DNA from: Propionibacteriales bacterium
GTDB taxonomy: Bacteria > Actinomycetota > Actinomycetes > Propionibacteriales > Nocardioidaceae
Reading direction: 5' to 3'
Assembly: GCA_026392455.1 (NCBI GenBank)
Contig: JAPLCB010000008.1
Coordinates: 494,345 to 558,344, forward strand
DNA length: 64,000 nucleotides
Below the pieces are notes generated by a model that was not told the DNA's origin, made no database searches, and saw only the letters and a program-made list of their open reading frames with translations. Position 1 is the stretch's first letter. Each line of letters starts with the position of its first letter. The position numbers and the translations under genes were made by a program. Of the stretch, positions 14,839-24,370 are shown one piece after another.

Positions 14839-15891
14839 GTGGTACGGAAGCTCGCGCTCGTCGCCGGTGTCGGCGTTGTCTGGCTGGTGACGTTCGTCGT
14901 CATGGGCGGAAGCGCCGTGCCCTCGATCGACTTCAGCGCGAGCACCCCGACCAACGGTGCCGGGGCCCAAGCTGGCCCGATCGAGAACGCCCTGCCGCTC
15001 AGCGCGGCCGCCACCGGCGCGCCGTCCGACCTGCCCGGCTCCGCTGCGAGCACCGTCGAGTCGTTGGCCGGCACCGTGCCCCTGGCCGGTGCGACCCTGA
15101 GGCCGAAACCGCAACCGCGACGGGCAGCAGCGGTGAACCTCACCTTCCGGCTGGCCTCCTTCAACGTCCTGGGCAGCTCCCACACCTCCGGATCCCAGAA
15201 GCGCGCGTCAGGGGTCTCCCGGATGTCGGCCGCGACCCGGTACGTGCTGAACCGCGACATCTCCATCGTCGGTTTCCAGGAGATGCAGGGTGACCAGCGG
15301 GCCCGGTTCCTGGCCGAGACCAACGGCAGCTGGGGACTCTTCCCGGGCGGTTCGCGGCGAAGCGGCGACGGCGACAACTCGATCGGCTGGAACAAGAACG
15401 TCTGGTCCCTGGTCAAGGCCGACACCACCCCGATCCCGTACTTCTACGGCCGGGACCGCAACATCCCGGTGCTGCTGCTGAAGAACAAGCAGAGCGGGAT
15501 CACGATCTACATGACCAACTTCCACAACCCGGCCGACGTCCGCGGCAACCAGCAGCGGTGGCGCAACGTGGCCACCCAGCGCCAGATCACCCTGTTCCGG
15601 GCGCTGAGCCGCAGCGGGCTCCCGATCCTGGTCACCGGAGACATGAACGAGCGCACCGAGTGGGCCTGCCAGATCCTGCCGGGGGCCGACATGCGCGCCG
15701 CCATCGGCGGCCACGGACGCGACGGCTGCTCCGTGGTGCGCAACCCGTTCGTCGACTGGATCGTCGGCTCGTACGACCTGGACTTCTCCAACTACGTCGC
15801 CGACAACAGCCTGAAGTCGATCACCGACCACCCGGTGATCATCTCCGACGTCACGATCAACAGCCGGGACTTCCCCAAGTCCGTCAGCTGA
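14839..15891 (+). CDS. Secreted or anchored endonuclease/exonuclease/phosphatase-fold protein
   Basis: A 350-residue protein. The N-terminus has a basic start and one hydrophobic segment (LALVAGVGVVWLVTFVVMGG), then about 70 residues of Ala/Ser/Thr-rich linker, then an EEP domain: FRLASFNVLGSS (Asn), VGFQEMQ (catalytic Glu), TNFHNPA, VTGDMNERTEW (Asp/Asn), and the terminal His in SITDHPVI. These are the DNase I/sphingomyelinase-superfamily catalytic positions. The substrate is not predictable. The start is uncertain: GTG 14839 gives a normal signal segment; TTG 14809 or 14818 are alternatives. Confidence 0.78.
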   Translation: MVRKLALVAGVGVVWLVTFVVMGGSAVPSIDFSASTPTNGAGAQAGPIENALPLSAAATGAPSDLPGSAASTVESLAGTVPLAGATLRPKPQPRRAAAVNLTFRLASFNVLGSSHTSGSQKRASGVSRMSAATRYVLNRDISIVGFQEMQGDQRARFLAETNGSWGLFPGGSRRSGDGDNSIGWNKNVWSLVKADTTPIPYFYGRDRNIPVLLLKNKQSGITIYMTNFHNPADVRGNQQRWRNVATQRQITLFRALSRSGLPILVTGDMNERTEWACQILPGADMRAAIGGHGRDGCSVVRNPFVDWIVGSYDLDFSNYVADNSLKSITDHPVIISDVTINSRDFPKSVS

Positions 15892-15897
15892 GCCGGA

Positions 15898-18465
15898 TCA
15901 GCCGTCGAGGCGCCGGAACGCCTGGGTGACCAGCACCAGCTCACCCAGCTCGTCGCAGACCTCGGTGTCGACGGTCGCCTCGATGATCCAGTCGCGGTCA
16001 CCGGCAGGGTCGGCCAGGGTCTGGGTGACCTTCCAGGTGCGACCGGTCCGGTCGATCCGCAGCAGGTCGGGCCCGCGGGCGTCGCCGTCGAGGAGCACGT
16101 CGTCGTGCTCGGCGAAGTACGCCTCGATCGCCTCGTCCCAGGCGGACCGGGTCATCACCACCTCTCCCGGCGGATCGGTCCGGTCCGCAGCGGCCCGCTC
16201 CAGGGCCATCAGCCCGTCGAGGTCGTCACGGGCCACCCGATCGACCCGTCGGAACATCGCGTTGCGGATCATCACCGTGAACGGCCGGTCCTGCTTCGAG
16301 ATCGGCCGCGGGCTGCTCGGCGGGCGGTCGCCCGAGCGCTCGGCGGCATGCCGGGCGACGGATTCCGGGTCGGTCAGCGACTCCCACTCGTCGAGCAACG
16401 AGGAGTCGGTCTGCCGGACGGTCTCCCCCAACCACTCGATCAGTCCGTCGAGCTCCGGGGTGCGGTGCTGGTCGGGGACCGTCTGCCGCAACGTCCGGTA
16501 GGCGTCGGTGAGGTAGCGGAGCACCAGGCCTTCGGACCGGGCCAGCTGGTAGCGCGCCACGAAGTCGGTGAAGCTCATCCCCTGCTCGTAGAGCTCGCGC
16601 ACGATCGACTTGGGTGACAGCGCGTCCTCGGGCAACCACGGGTGGCTCTCCCGGTAGATCGCGTACGTCGCCTCCAGCAGCTCGCGCAACGGCATCGGCC
16701 AGGTGATCTCGTCGAGCAGCGCCATCCGCTCCTCGTACTCGAGCCCGTCAGCCTTCATCTCGGCGACCGCCAGCCCCCGGGCGACGTACTGCTGCTGGGA
16801 CAGGATCTGGCGCGGGGCCTCCAGGACCGCCTCCACGACGGAGACGACGTCGAGGGTGTACTCCTCGGCCTCGGGATCGAGCACGTCGAAGGCAGCGAGG
16901 GCGAAGTGCGCCAGCGGCTGGTTCAGCGCGAAGTCGGCCGGCAGGTCGACGGTGACGACGTAGCGGCGACCGAACTCGTCGAGCTGGTCGAGCCGGGTCA
17001 GGACGCCGGAGTCCACCAGGCTCCGGGTCAGCCGCAGGGCCCGCCGGGAGAGCTTGCGCTGCTTCTCGACGCTCTCGTGGTTGTCGCGCATCAGGCGCTT
17101 CATCACCGGGAAGGCGTCCTCGGTGCGGGAGACGACGTTGATCAGCATCGCGTTGTCGACCTTCATCCGCGAGACCAGCTGCTCGGGCGCCTTGGTGACC
17201 AGCTTCTCGAAGGTCTCCTCGGACCAGACGATCTCGCCCTCGGCCGGCTTCTTGCGACGGACGCTCTTCTGCTTCTGCGGGTTGTCGGCGAACTTCGCCA
17301 GGGCCTTGGCGTTGTCGATCACGTGCTCGGGCGCCTGGACCACGACGTACCCGACGGTGTCGAAGCCGGCGCGACCGGCGCGACCGGCGATCTGCAGGAA
17401 CTCGCGCGACCGCAGGATCCGCATCTTGGTGCCGTCGAACTTCGCCAGCCCGGTGAAGAGCACCGTGCGGATCGGGACGTTGATGCCGACGCCGAGGGTG
17501 TCGGTCCCGCAGATGACGACCAGCAACCCGGCTTGCGCCAGCTGCTCGACCAGACGGCGGTAGCGGGGCAGCATCCCGGCGTGGTGGACCCCGATGCCGC
17601 GCCGGACGAGCTTCTGCAACGTCTTCCCGAAACCGGCACCGAAGCGGAACCCGACCAGTCGCTCGGCGATCGCGTCGCGGGCTTCGCGGGTGGGTTGGAT
17701 GCCCTTGGCGGCGAGCAGCCCGGTCGCGTGCTCGACCGCGGCCATCTGGGTGAAGTGCACGACGTACACCGGCGCCTGGTGGGTCGTCACCAGCTCCTCG
17801 AGCGTCTCGGCGAGGTGCGTCATCGCCCAGGTGAAGGTCAGCGGAACCGGCCGTTCGGCGTCGTCCACCACGGCCGTGGGCCGGCCGTTGCGGGTGCTCA
17901 GGTCGGCGGCGAGCTCACTGATGTCGCCGAGCGTGGCGGACATCAGCACGAACTGAGCCCCGGTCAGCTCGAGCAGCGGCACCTGCCAGGCCCAGCCCCG
18001 GTCGGGCTCGGAGTAGAAGTGGAACTCGTCCATGATCACCAGGCCGACGTCGGCTCCTGGTCCCTCGCGCAGCGCGATGTTCGCCAGCACCTCCGCGGTG
18101 CAGCAGATGATTGGTGCGTCGGCATTCACCGAGGCGTCGCCAGTCAGCATCCCGACGTTGTCGGCGCCGAAGGTCTCGCAGAGAGCGAAGAACTTCTCAC
18201 TGACCAGGGCCTTGATCGGCGCGGTGTAGAAGCTCACCCGGTCACCGGCGAGAGCCGCCGCGTGCGCCGCGACGGCGACCAAGGACTTGCCGGACCCGGT
18301 CGGCGTCGCGAGCACCACGTTGCTGCCGCCGAGGAGCTCGATGATGGCCTCGTCCTGGTGCGGGTACAGGGTCAATCCCTGCCCGGCAGCCCAGGTCGTG
18401 ACCGCCGCGTAGACGGCATCGGGGTCGTCGGTGCGCGGTACCCAGCCTGACCCGTCCGCTTGCAC
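15898..18465 (-). CDS. DExH-box helicase with DUF3516 domain (Ski2-like)
   Basis: An 855-residue superfamily 2 helicase conserved in actinobacteria. Walker A TPTGSGKS is at 54-61, the DEFH box at 146-149, motif III SATLGD at 176-181, and motif VI QIAGRAGRAG follows the second RecA domain. The long C-terminal region corresponds to the DUF3516 extension. Probably an RNA helicase in RNA processing or turnover, by analogy with the Ski2/Mtr4 group. It starts at GTG 18465, with TACTGT (minus strand, 18478-18473) 7 bases upstream, so it is likely leaderless. It ends 6 bases from the stop of the convergent EEP-fold gene. Confidence 0.9.
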   Translation of the reverse strand: MQADGSGWVPRTDDPDAVYAAVTTWAAGQGLTLYPHQDEAIIELLGGSNVVLATPTGSGKSLVAVAAHAAALAGDRVSFYTAPIKALVSEKFFALCETFGADNVGMLTGDASVNADAPIICCTAEVLANIALREGPGADVGLVIMDEFHFYSEPDRGWAWQVPLLELTGAQFVLMSATLGDISELAADLSTRNGRPTAVVDDAERPVPLTFTWAMTHLAETLEELVTTHQAPVYVVHFTQMAAVEHATGLLAAKGIQPTREARDAIAERLVGFRFGAGFGKTLQKLVRRGIGVHHAGMLPRYRRLVEQLAQAGLLVVICGTDTLGVGINVPIRTVLFTGLAKFDGTKMRILRSREFLQIAGRAGRAGFDTVGYVVVQAPEHVIDNAKALAKFADNPQKQKSVRRKKPAEGEIVWSEETFEKLVTKAPEQLVSRMKVDNAMLINVVSRTEDAFPVMKRLMRDNHESVEKQRKLSRRALRLTRSLVDSGVLTRLDQLDEFGRRYVVTVDLPADFALNQPLAHFALAAFDVLDPEAEEYTLDVVSVVEAVLEAPRQILSQQQYVARGLAVAEMKADGLEYEERMALLDEITWPMPLRELLEATYAIYRESHPWLPEDALSPKSIVRELYEQGMSFTDFVARYQLARSEGLVLRYLTDAYRTLRQTVPDQHRTPELDGLIEWLGETVRQTDSSLLDEWESLTDPESVARHAAERSGDRPPSSPRPISKQDRPFTVMIRNAMFRRVDRVARDDLDGLMALERAAADRTDPPGEVVMTRSAWDEAIEAYFAEHDDVLLDGDARGPDLLRIDRTGRTWKVTQTLADPAGDRDWIIEATVDTEVCDELGELVLVTQAFRRLDG

Positions 18466-18486
18466 TCGAGCGACAGTACCGGCCCG

Positions 18487-20379
18487 CTACCGCGCGAAGC
18501 GAAGGAAGTCCGCCAGCACCGGTCCCGCGGTGCGCGAACCGGACTCACCGGTCTCGACGAACACGGCCACGGCCAGGTCGCCCTGCGCCCCGATCATCCA
18601 GGTGTGCGTCCGGCTCGCGTCGCCGTACTCGGCGGTGCCGGTCTTGGCCAGCACACCGGGTCGTCCGAGCGCCTGCAGGAAACGACCGGACCCCTCCTCG
18701 ACGACCGCGTGCAGCAAGGTCCGCAGCTGGGTGGCCTCATCCTCGGTGAGCGGCTCGGCCGGCGTCGCGGTCACGGGCGCGTCGCCCAGGACCAGGTCCG
18801 GGACCACGGTCTTCCCGGACACGACGCTCGCCATCACGGCGGCCATCACCATCGGAGAGGCCAGCACCTTGCCCTGCCCGATCAGGTCGGCGGCGGCCTC
18901 GGTCTCGCCCGCCGGCGTCGGCACCTGCCCGAAGTACGCCGGGAAGCCGCTGTCGTGGTCGATACCGAACCCCAGCGCGGCAGCCGCGTCGGCCAGCGCG
19001 GTCCCGGTGATCTTCGCGCGGGACGAGATGAAGGCGGTGTTGCAGGAGTTCGCGACCGCCTGGCGCAGGGTGATCCGGCCCAGGCGATCGGACGGGTAGT
19101 CGGAGTAGTTCTTGAAGCGTTTGCCGTTGACCACCACCGTCGGCGGGCAGTAGACCCGGGAGTCGGCCGTGAGTCCGGACCTCAGCAGGGCGAGCGCGCT
19201 GACCACCTTGAACGTCGATCCCGGGGCGTACTGACCGAAGGTGGCGGTGTTGTAGCCGTCGGAGCCGGGCCCGCTCGCCGCCACCAGCATCTCGCCGGTC
19301 GACGGGCGCACCGCCACCAGGGCACTGGCCGGGCCGTACCGGGTGAGCAGCTGCTGGGCCTTGGACTGGAGGCGCTGGTCCAGGGTGGTCCGCAGATCCT
19401 TCCCCGCGACCGGTGCTGCGGTGAACAGCACCCGCCGACTCTCCCCCCGTACTGCCGACACGGTGGCCCCGGACGTTCCCGAGAGCTGCTCGTCGTAGCG
19501 CAGCTGCAGGCCGGAGAGGCCGGTGTCGTCGCCGGCACGCAGCCGGCCGTCGCTCTTCTTGATGAGCTCGGCGGTGGCCGGACCCACGGTGCCGAGCAGC
19601 GCCGCCGCGAAGTCCTTGGTCGGCGCCAACGGCAGCCGGTCGGAGATGCTGCGGCCGCCCGGGATCGTCTGGACCTGGGCCAGCAGACGGTTCGGGACGT
19701 CGCCGCGCCGCAGCACCAGGGCCTGGACGAACGCGCGCGGCCCCGCCTTCTCGACCTGGCTCACGTAGGAGGCGAGGTCGACGTCGAGCAGGCTCGCCAG
19801 CCGGGTCGCCGACGACCCGGCGGCGCTCGGGTCCATCAACGACTTGTCGATGCCGAACCGGACCACCGGCCGCGGCTCGACCAGCGTCGCACCGCCCGCT
19901 CCGAGAACGTCGCCGCGGGTTGCCTTGATGCCGGTGACGACGAGCGCCTCACCGTCGACCAGCGAGGCGTCGACCACGGTCGGCTGCCAGGCCACCTTCC
20001 AGCTGCCCGACTGGTCAACCAGGCTGACCGAGGTCTCCCGCACCCACGGCGCGACCCCTGCCTGTCCCGAGCTCGCCCCGATCTCGGTGCTCCAGGCGAG
20101 GGTGGCGGTCCGCGTGGTCCCGTCGCCCTTCACACCGACGACGCTCACCGTGCTCACCGTGGCGCCCAACGGCTTGGTCAACGCGGCGTGCGCGGCGGCC
20201 GCTCCCGGATCGGTGAACGCGATCCCGGAGACATCACCCCGGGCCAGGGCGGCGGCGAAGGCCTCCGCCGCCTTCTCGGCGCCGTCGTCCTCGTTGCCCC
20301 CGAACGGGCCGCAGGCGCCGACCAGCACGGCGAGGAGCACAGCGGGAACGAGCCGACGGAGAACCACCCGAGTTGTCAT
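18487..20379 (-). CDS. Lipoprotein class B penicillin-binding protein (MecA/PBP2a architecture)
   Basis: A 630-residue transpeptidase. The signal peptide ends in a lipobox with Cys23 (VLVGAC), so it is lipid-anchored outside the membrane. Residues about 30-150 resemble the NTF2-like MecA_N domain, then a PBP dimer domain, then the transpeptidase with S388TFK391, S445CN447 and K579TG581, all three catalytic motifs intact. The role is peptidoglycan crosslinking. MecA-type PBPs can show low beta-lactam affinity, but sequence does not prove that here. I chose ATG 20379, which starts the signal peptide; the longer frame would enter the divergent promoter. Confidence 0.88.
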   Translation of the reverse strand: MTTRVVLRRLVPAVLLAVLVGACGPFGGNEDDGAEKAAEAFAAALARGDVSGIAFTDPGAAAAHAALTKPLGATVSTVSVVGVKGDGTTRTATLAWSTEIGASSGQAGVAPWVRETSVSLVDQSGSWKVAWQPTVVDASLVDGEALVVTGIKATRGDVLGAGGATLVEPRPVVRFGIDKSLMDPSAAGSSATRLASLLDVDLASYVSQVEKAGPRAFVQALVLRRGDVPNRLLAQVQTIPGGRSISDRLPLAPTKDFAAALLGTVGPATAELIKKSDGRLRAGDDTGLSGLQLRYDEQLSGTSGATVSAVRGESRRVLFTAAPVAGKDLRTTLDQRLQSKAQQLLTRYGPASALVAVRPSTGEMLVAASGPGSDGYNTATFGQYAPGSTFKVVSALALLRSGLTADSRVYCPPTVVVNGKRFKNYSDYPSDRLGRITLRQAVANSCNTAFISSRAKITGTALADAAAALGFGIDHDSGFPAYFGQVPTPAGETEAAADLIGQGKVLASPMVMAAVMASVVSGKTVVPDLVLGDAPVTATPAEPLTEDEATQLRTLLHAVVEEGSGRFLQALGRPGVLAKTGTAEYGDASRTHTWMIGAQGDLAVAVFVETGESGSRTAGPVLADFLRFAR

Positions 20380-20480
20380 GGGTCGATCCGACCAGACCGG
20401 TACGTCCTGTTCAAGGCCGGGGTCACGAGCAAGCTCGGACACTCGCTGATCGTCGCTCCGTGCGGCTCCGCTCGTACGCG

Positions 20481-20486
20481 TAACCT
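20481..20486 (+). promoter_or_regulatory. Leaderless -10 element of the MFS gene
   Basis: TAACCT, matching TANNNT, ends 6 bases before the GTG at 20493. No ribosome binding site is visible between, so the transcript probably starts at the initiation codon. Confidence 0.5.
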
Positions 20487-20492
20487 CGACCC

Positions 20493-21767
20493 GTGCAGAT
20501 CAGGGGGCTCTTCGCGGACACGACGCCGCTGAAGAACGACCACTTCCGCCGGCTGTGGACCGCGAACATCATCACGGTGATCGGCGCCCAGCTGACCGTG
20601 GTCGCCGTACCGGCCCAGATCTATGCCGAGACCGGCTCGTCGGCGTACGTCGGCCTGACCGGGCTCTTCGGCCTGGTCCCCCTGATCGTCTTCGGCCTCT
20701 GGGGCGGCGCGCTCGCCGACGTGATGGATCGTCGGACCCTGCTCATCGTCACCACGCTCGGCCTGATCGGGACCAGCGTCGGGTTCTGGGCCCAGGCCGC
20801 TGCCGGCTCCGGGAACGTCTGGTTGCTGCTCTCGCTGTTCGCGGTCCAGCAGGCCTTCTTCGCGATCAACCAACCGACCCGCAGCGCGATCCTGCCCAAG
20901 CTGCTCGCGGCCCGCGACCTTCCCGCCGCCAACTCGCTGAACATGACCGTGCTGCAGGCCGGCGCGATCGCCGGACCCCTGGTCGGAGGCGCGCTGATCC
21001 CGGTGATCGGGTTCTCCTGGCTCTACCTGCTGGACTCGTTCACCCTGCTGGCCACGCTCGGTGCGGTCGTCGGCCTGCCGAAGCTGCCCGTCGAAGGCGC
21101 CGCCGGTACGCCGGGCCTGCGGGCCGTGCTCGACGGCCTCGGCTACCTGCGAGGTCACCCGGTCCTGCTGATGTCCTTCTTGGTCGACCTGATCGCGATG
21201 ATCTTCGGGATGCCGCGAGCCCTCTTCCCCGAGATCGCCAACCTCGACTTCGGCGGACCGTCCGACGGCGGCATCGCCTTCGCCCTGCTGTTCGCGGCGA
21301 TCCCCCTCGGAGCGGTGATCGGCGGGGTCTTCTCGGGCTGGGTCTCCCGGGTCGAGCGCCAGGGGCTGGCCGTGATCGCCTGCATCGTCGTGTGGGGCCT
21401 GGCGATCGCCGGCTTCGGCGGGGCGGTCTCGCTGGCCGACACGGTCGCACAGACCTGGATGCTCGCGCTCGCGGTCTTCATGCTGGTCGTCGCCGGCGCC
21501 GCCGACATGGCGTCCGCCGCCTTCCGGATGAGCATGCTGCAGGCCTCGGCCTCGGATGCCGTCCGCGGTCGGCTGCAGGGGGTCTTCATCGTGGTCGTCG
21601 CCGGCGGTCCCCGGATCGCGGACGTGGCCCACGGGGGTGCCGCGGCCGTCGTCGGGACCGCGGCCGCGGCCGCCGGCGGCGGTCTGCTGGTGGTGGTGCT
21701 GGTGATCGTCGCCGCCTTCGCGGTGCCGACCTTCGTGCACTACCGGCTCAAGCCCACTGCCGGTTGA
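20493..21767 (+). CDS. MFS exporter (EntS/MFS_3 type)
   Basis: A 424-residue transporter with about twelve membrane spans. The N-terminal LFADTTPLKNDHFRRLWTANIITVIGAQLTVVAVPAQIY and the loop GGALADVMDRRTLLIVT are typical of the EntS-like group that exports siderophores or drugs. Its final codons GCC GGT TGA lie inside an A-form dispersed repeat, which supplies the stop. It is divergent from the PBP gene. The substrate is unknown and there is no siderophore cluster in the window. Confidence 0.85.
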   Translation: MQIRGLFADTTPLKNDHFRRLWTANIITVIGAQLTVVAVPAQIYAETGSSAYVGLTGLFGLVPLIVFGLWGGALADVMDRRTLLIVTTLGLIGTSVGFWAQAAAGSGNVWLLLSLFAVQQAFFAINQPTRSAILPKLLAARDLPAANSLNMTVLQAGAIAGPLVGGALIPVIGFSWLYLLDSFTLLATLGAVVGLPKLPVEGAAGTPGLRAVLDGLGYLRGHPVLLMSFLVDLIAMIFGMPRALFPEIANLDFGGPSDGGIAFALLFAAIPLGAVIGGVFSGWVSRVERQGLAVIACIVVWGLAIAGFGGAVSLADTVAQTWMLALAVFMLVVAGAADMASAAFRMSMLQASASDAVRGRLQGVFIVVVAGGPRIADVAHGGAAAVVGTAAAAAGGGLLVVVLVIVAAFAVPTFVHYRLKPTAG

Positions 21768-21867
21768 GGACCCGGCGCTCCAGCGCCGGCCTCGAAACCC
21801 CACACACCTCTCCCGAGACCAGCACCCGGTTTCGAGGCTCGCTCCGCGCGCACCTCGACCTCAGCAG
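21759..21867. repeat. A-form then B-form dispersed repeats at the MFS stop codon
   Basis: The A unit at 21759-21799 has inner palindrome CCGGCGCT-CC-AGCGCCGG and ends CCTCGAAACC. The B unit at 21829-21867 is slightly diverged. The A unit begins inside the MFS coding sequence and contains its TGA. The pair separates the MFS gene from the convergent acylase gene and may act as a bidirectional terminator. Confidence 0.85.
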
Positions 21868-21877
21868 CGCGCCAGCC

Positions 21878-24298
21878 CTAGCTGCCCGACACCGTGATGG
21901 TGCTGATCTGCTGACCGGCGATCTCGGCCGGCGTCGTCGGGAACGACACCCACCGCTTCTGGCTGAACAGCAAGGTCTGGTCCGACGACCACGGCGAGCT
22001 CGGGTTGTCCGACTGGCCGTAGGTCAGGATCGTCTTCGCATCGACGACGCCGTTCGGAAGGAACGAGATCGCCTGGATGTGGGAGGACCCGTAGGTGATC
22101 GGACGGAAGAAGGTGCCGTTGGCCAGCACTCCCCGCGAAGCCAGCGCGTTCGCGTTGCCCGCCTGGTCGCCGAGCCCGCCGCCGAGCGGGATCGGCGGCG
22201 CGCCCCGGTCACCGGCCACCTGCAACGACCCCCAGGTGGCGTCCATCGGGATGTTCTTCGAACGCAGGAACGCGATCGCGTCCCGCATCGCCCGGATCAC
22301 CTTCGCGCTCTTCTCGTCGATGTCCCGTGGCGTGTTCACCGGGTCCGCGTTGCTGTAGCCGACCTCGTAGCCGCTGGCGACCAGGACGCCCTTCTTCGGG
22401 AGCCGCTTCACGAACTCCTCGAAGATGTGGTTGCCCCGGCTGTCGATGTTCGAGGTCTTGTCCCACGCCGCCAGGACCGGGCAGGCGTCGCCACCCTCGG
22501 CAGCCTCGCAGATCTTCACCAGGTCACCGTTCGCCCCCATGATCTCGGCGCCCCGGACCCGGTTCTGGTGCTCGAAACCGCGCAGCTCGACCGGGTCGAT
22601 CTTCGCCCCGCCGGCCAGGCCGTCGATGACGTACTGGTCGACCATCCGGGTCCGCAGGGTGCGCTGGCACTTCTCGCAGCCGATGATCCGGGCGTAGCCC
22701 TCGAGCTTCTGGGCCGGGTTCGGGAGCCAGTAGGAGTCGTTGGCGTTCATCACCCAGTCGCGCCGGACGGTGACCGGAAGGTTCTTCGGCCCGAAGATCC
22801 CGGGCCGCTGCGCGTCCGCGTCGGTGCCCCACTTGCAGACGCTGTCGGCCAGGGCACCGTCGAGCGCGGGCAGACCGGCGAGCTGCTGGAGCACCCGGCC
22901 GATCGGCGTCATGCAGACGTTCGCGAGGTTGTTGGACACGTTCGGGACGACCGAGTGGTCGGCGTACAGGACGTCGCCGTTGCGGTCGGTCGCGGTGGTG
23001 TTCACCCAGGGCATCCCACCGGCGGCGTCCTGGCGCGCGAGCAGGTCGCGGACGTTGGTGGCCTTGCCCATGTTGAGGAAGGTGTCGATGGTGCGCAGCT
23101 GCTCGCCGTTGGCGTCGCGGATCGCGAAGAAGCTCAGGGGCGTCCAGCCCATCAGCTGGCTCGGCGAGTCGATCACGTAACCCTGGGGCGTCCGGTAGAA
23201 CGTCGTGCTGCGGGTGCCCAGCGAGCCGTCGGGCTTCTTGACGGTGACCGTGACGTTGCGCTTCTCGACCTGCTTGAGCAGCCCGTTCGCGGTCAGGTAC
23301 GTGAAGGGCGAGAGCACCGTGCGGTACTCGTACGGCGTGAACCGGTACGCCGTGGAGACCGTGTGGCTCCAGGCGACGTCCTTGTTCCACCCGATGTTGA
23401 CGACGGGCGAACCGATCAGGCTGCCTCCGGCGACGTCGTACTGGCCGGGGATGGTGAGCTGCTGCTGGGTGAACCGGAACCGCCCGTTCCAGGGGAAGTG
23501 GGGATTGCCGAGCAGCATGCCGGAGCCGGTGGTGCTGGCGTCCCCGCCGATGGCGGTCGCGTTCGAGCCGAAGTTCTCGTCGGTCTTCAGCGACGCGGTC
23601 AAGGTGTCGGCGTCGGGCAGCTCGGGCGGGACGATGCCGAACGTCGCCAGGCTGGGCAGGCCCGGGTCGGTCAGCGTCGGCGGGGTGGCGCCGACGATCT
23701 CCTTCAGGAAGTTGCCGGTCGACGCGATGATGTTGGCCAGGTACACGCCGTACCAGATGTCCATCGAGGTCGCGTTGGGCGCGAGCCAGGCAGCGCCCTT
23801 GCAGGCCGGGTCGGTGATGTTCTGGGTACTGCCGAGCTCGGTGAGGTACTTGTTCACCCCGGCGGCGTACCCGGCAACCATCTGGCGCGCCTCGGCACCC
23901 GGACCGGCCTTGGGGTCAGCGAGCAGCCCCTCGACGACCTTGCGGTTGTGCAGGTCCGCGACGAGGGCATCGATCTGGAAGTTGGTTCCGTTGATGGCGA
24001 CCCCGTCGTCGAACGGGGCGTCGGGGCCGAGGTACTTCGAGCGCTCGCCGCGGCCGGTCAGGACGATGTCGGCCAGGGTGCAGGTCGAGGTCTGCGCCGT
24101 GGCGTAGCCGGACCCGAAGCCCAGACCGCCGAAGTCGCTGGCGGTGATGTGCGGGATCCCGTGCTCGGTCCGGGTGATCGTCGCCGAGTACGTCGGCGGC
24201 ACGGCCGCTGCCGGCGCGTTGCCGTTCGAGACCAGGAGCGGGATGCAGAGCGCCGTTGCGGCGGCAAGAGCCAGCCGGCGGGTGTGTGAGGTCACCAT
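21878..24298 (-). CDS. Secreted Ntn-hydrolase acylase (penicillin/AHL acylase family)
   Basis: An 806-residue precursor. It has a signal peptide (residues 1-32, Ala-rich, ending near APAAA), an alpha chain to about residue 244, and then the autocatalytic nucleophile Ser245 in FGSNATAIGG, the hallmark of penicillin G acylase, PvdQ and aculeacin-type acylases. It is processed to two chains and cleaves the amide between a fatty acyl group and an amine. Relatives act on acyl-homoserine lactones, cyclic lipopeptides or beta-lactams; the substrate here is undetermined. It is transcribed alone, between repeats on its 3' side and a 32-bp palindrome on its 5' side. Confidence 0.88.
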   Translation of the reverse strand: MVTSHTRRLALAAATALCIPLLVSNGNAPAAAVPPTYSATITRTEHGIPHITASDFGGLGFGSGYATAQTSTCTLADIVLTGRGERSKYLGPDAPFDDGVAINGTNFQIDALVADLHNRKVVEGLLADPKAGPGAEARQMVAGYAAGVNKYLTELGSTQNITDPACKGAAWLAPNATSMDIWYGVYLANIIASTGNFLKEIVGATPPTLTDPGLPSLATFGIVPPELPDADTLTASLKTDENFGSNATAIGGDASTTGSGMLLGNPHFPWNGRFRFTQQQLTIPGQYDVAGGSLIGSPVVNIGWNKDVAWSHTVSTAYRFTPYEYRTVLSPFTYLTANGLLKQVEKRNVTVTVKKPDGSLGTRSTTFYRTPQGYVIDSPSQLMGWTPLSFFAIRDANGEQLRTIDTFLNMGKATNVRDLLARQDAAGGMPWVNTTATDRNGDVLYADHSVVPNVSNNLANVCMTPIGRVLQQLAGLPALDGALADSVCKWGTDADAQRPGIFGPKNLPVTVRRDWVMNANDSYWLPNPAQKLEGYARIIGCEKCQRTLRTRMVDQYVIDGLAGGAKIDPVELRGFEHQNRVRGAEIMGANGDLVKICEAAEGGDACPVLAAWDKTSNIDSRGNHIFEEFVKRLPKKGVLVASGYEVGYSNADPVNTPRDIDEKSAKVIRAMRDAIAFLRSKNIPMDATWGSLQVAGDRGAPPIPLGGGLGDQAGNANALASRGVLANGTFFRPITYGSSHIQAISFLPNGVVDAKTILTYGQSDNPSSPWSSDQTLLFSQKRWVSFPTTPAEIAGQQISTITVSGS

Positions 24299-24338
24299 GA
24301 CCCCTCAACTGAAACTGGGGGGTTCCGGTTACGGGGGG

Positions 24339-24370
24339 GGCGGTTTCACGCCAGCTGGTGTGAAACCGCC
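24339..24370. promoter_or_regulatory. 32-bp near-perfect palindrome between acylase and enoyl-CoA hydratase genes
   Basis: The arms GGCGGTTTCAC and GTGAAACCGCC flank GCCAGCTGGT, so 15 of 16 pairs match. An outer GTTCCGG (24322-24328) and CCGGAAC (24369-24375) can pair too. It is 41 bp upstream of the acylase start and 65 bp past the hydratase stop. It could be a terminator without a U-tract for the operon, or an operator for the acylase gene. Confidence 0.6.

Noticed and set aside
22120..22450. Possible frameshift in the acylase gene
   Set aside because: The 806-codon frame is continuous with the expected family length and motifs.
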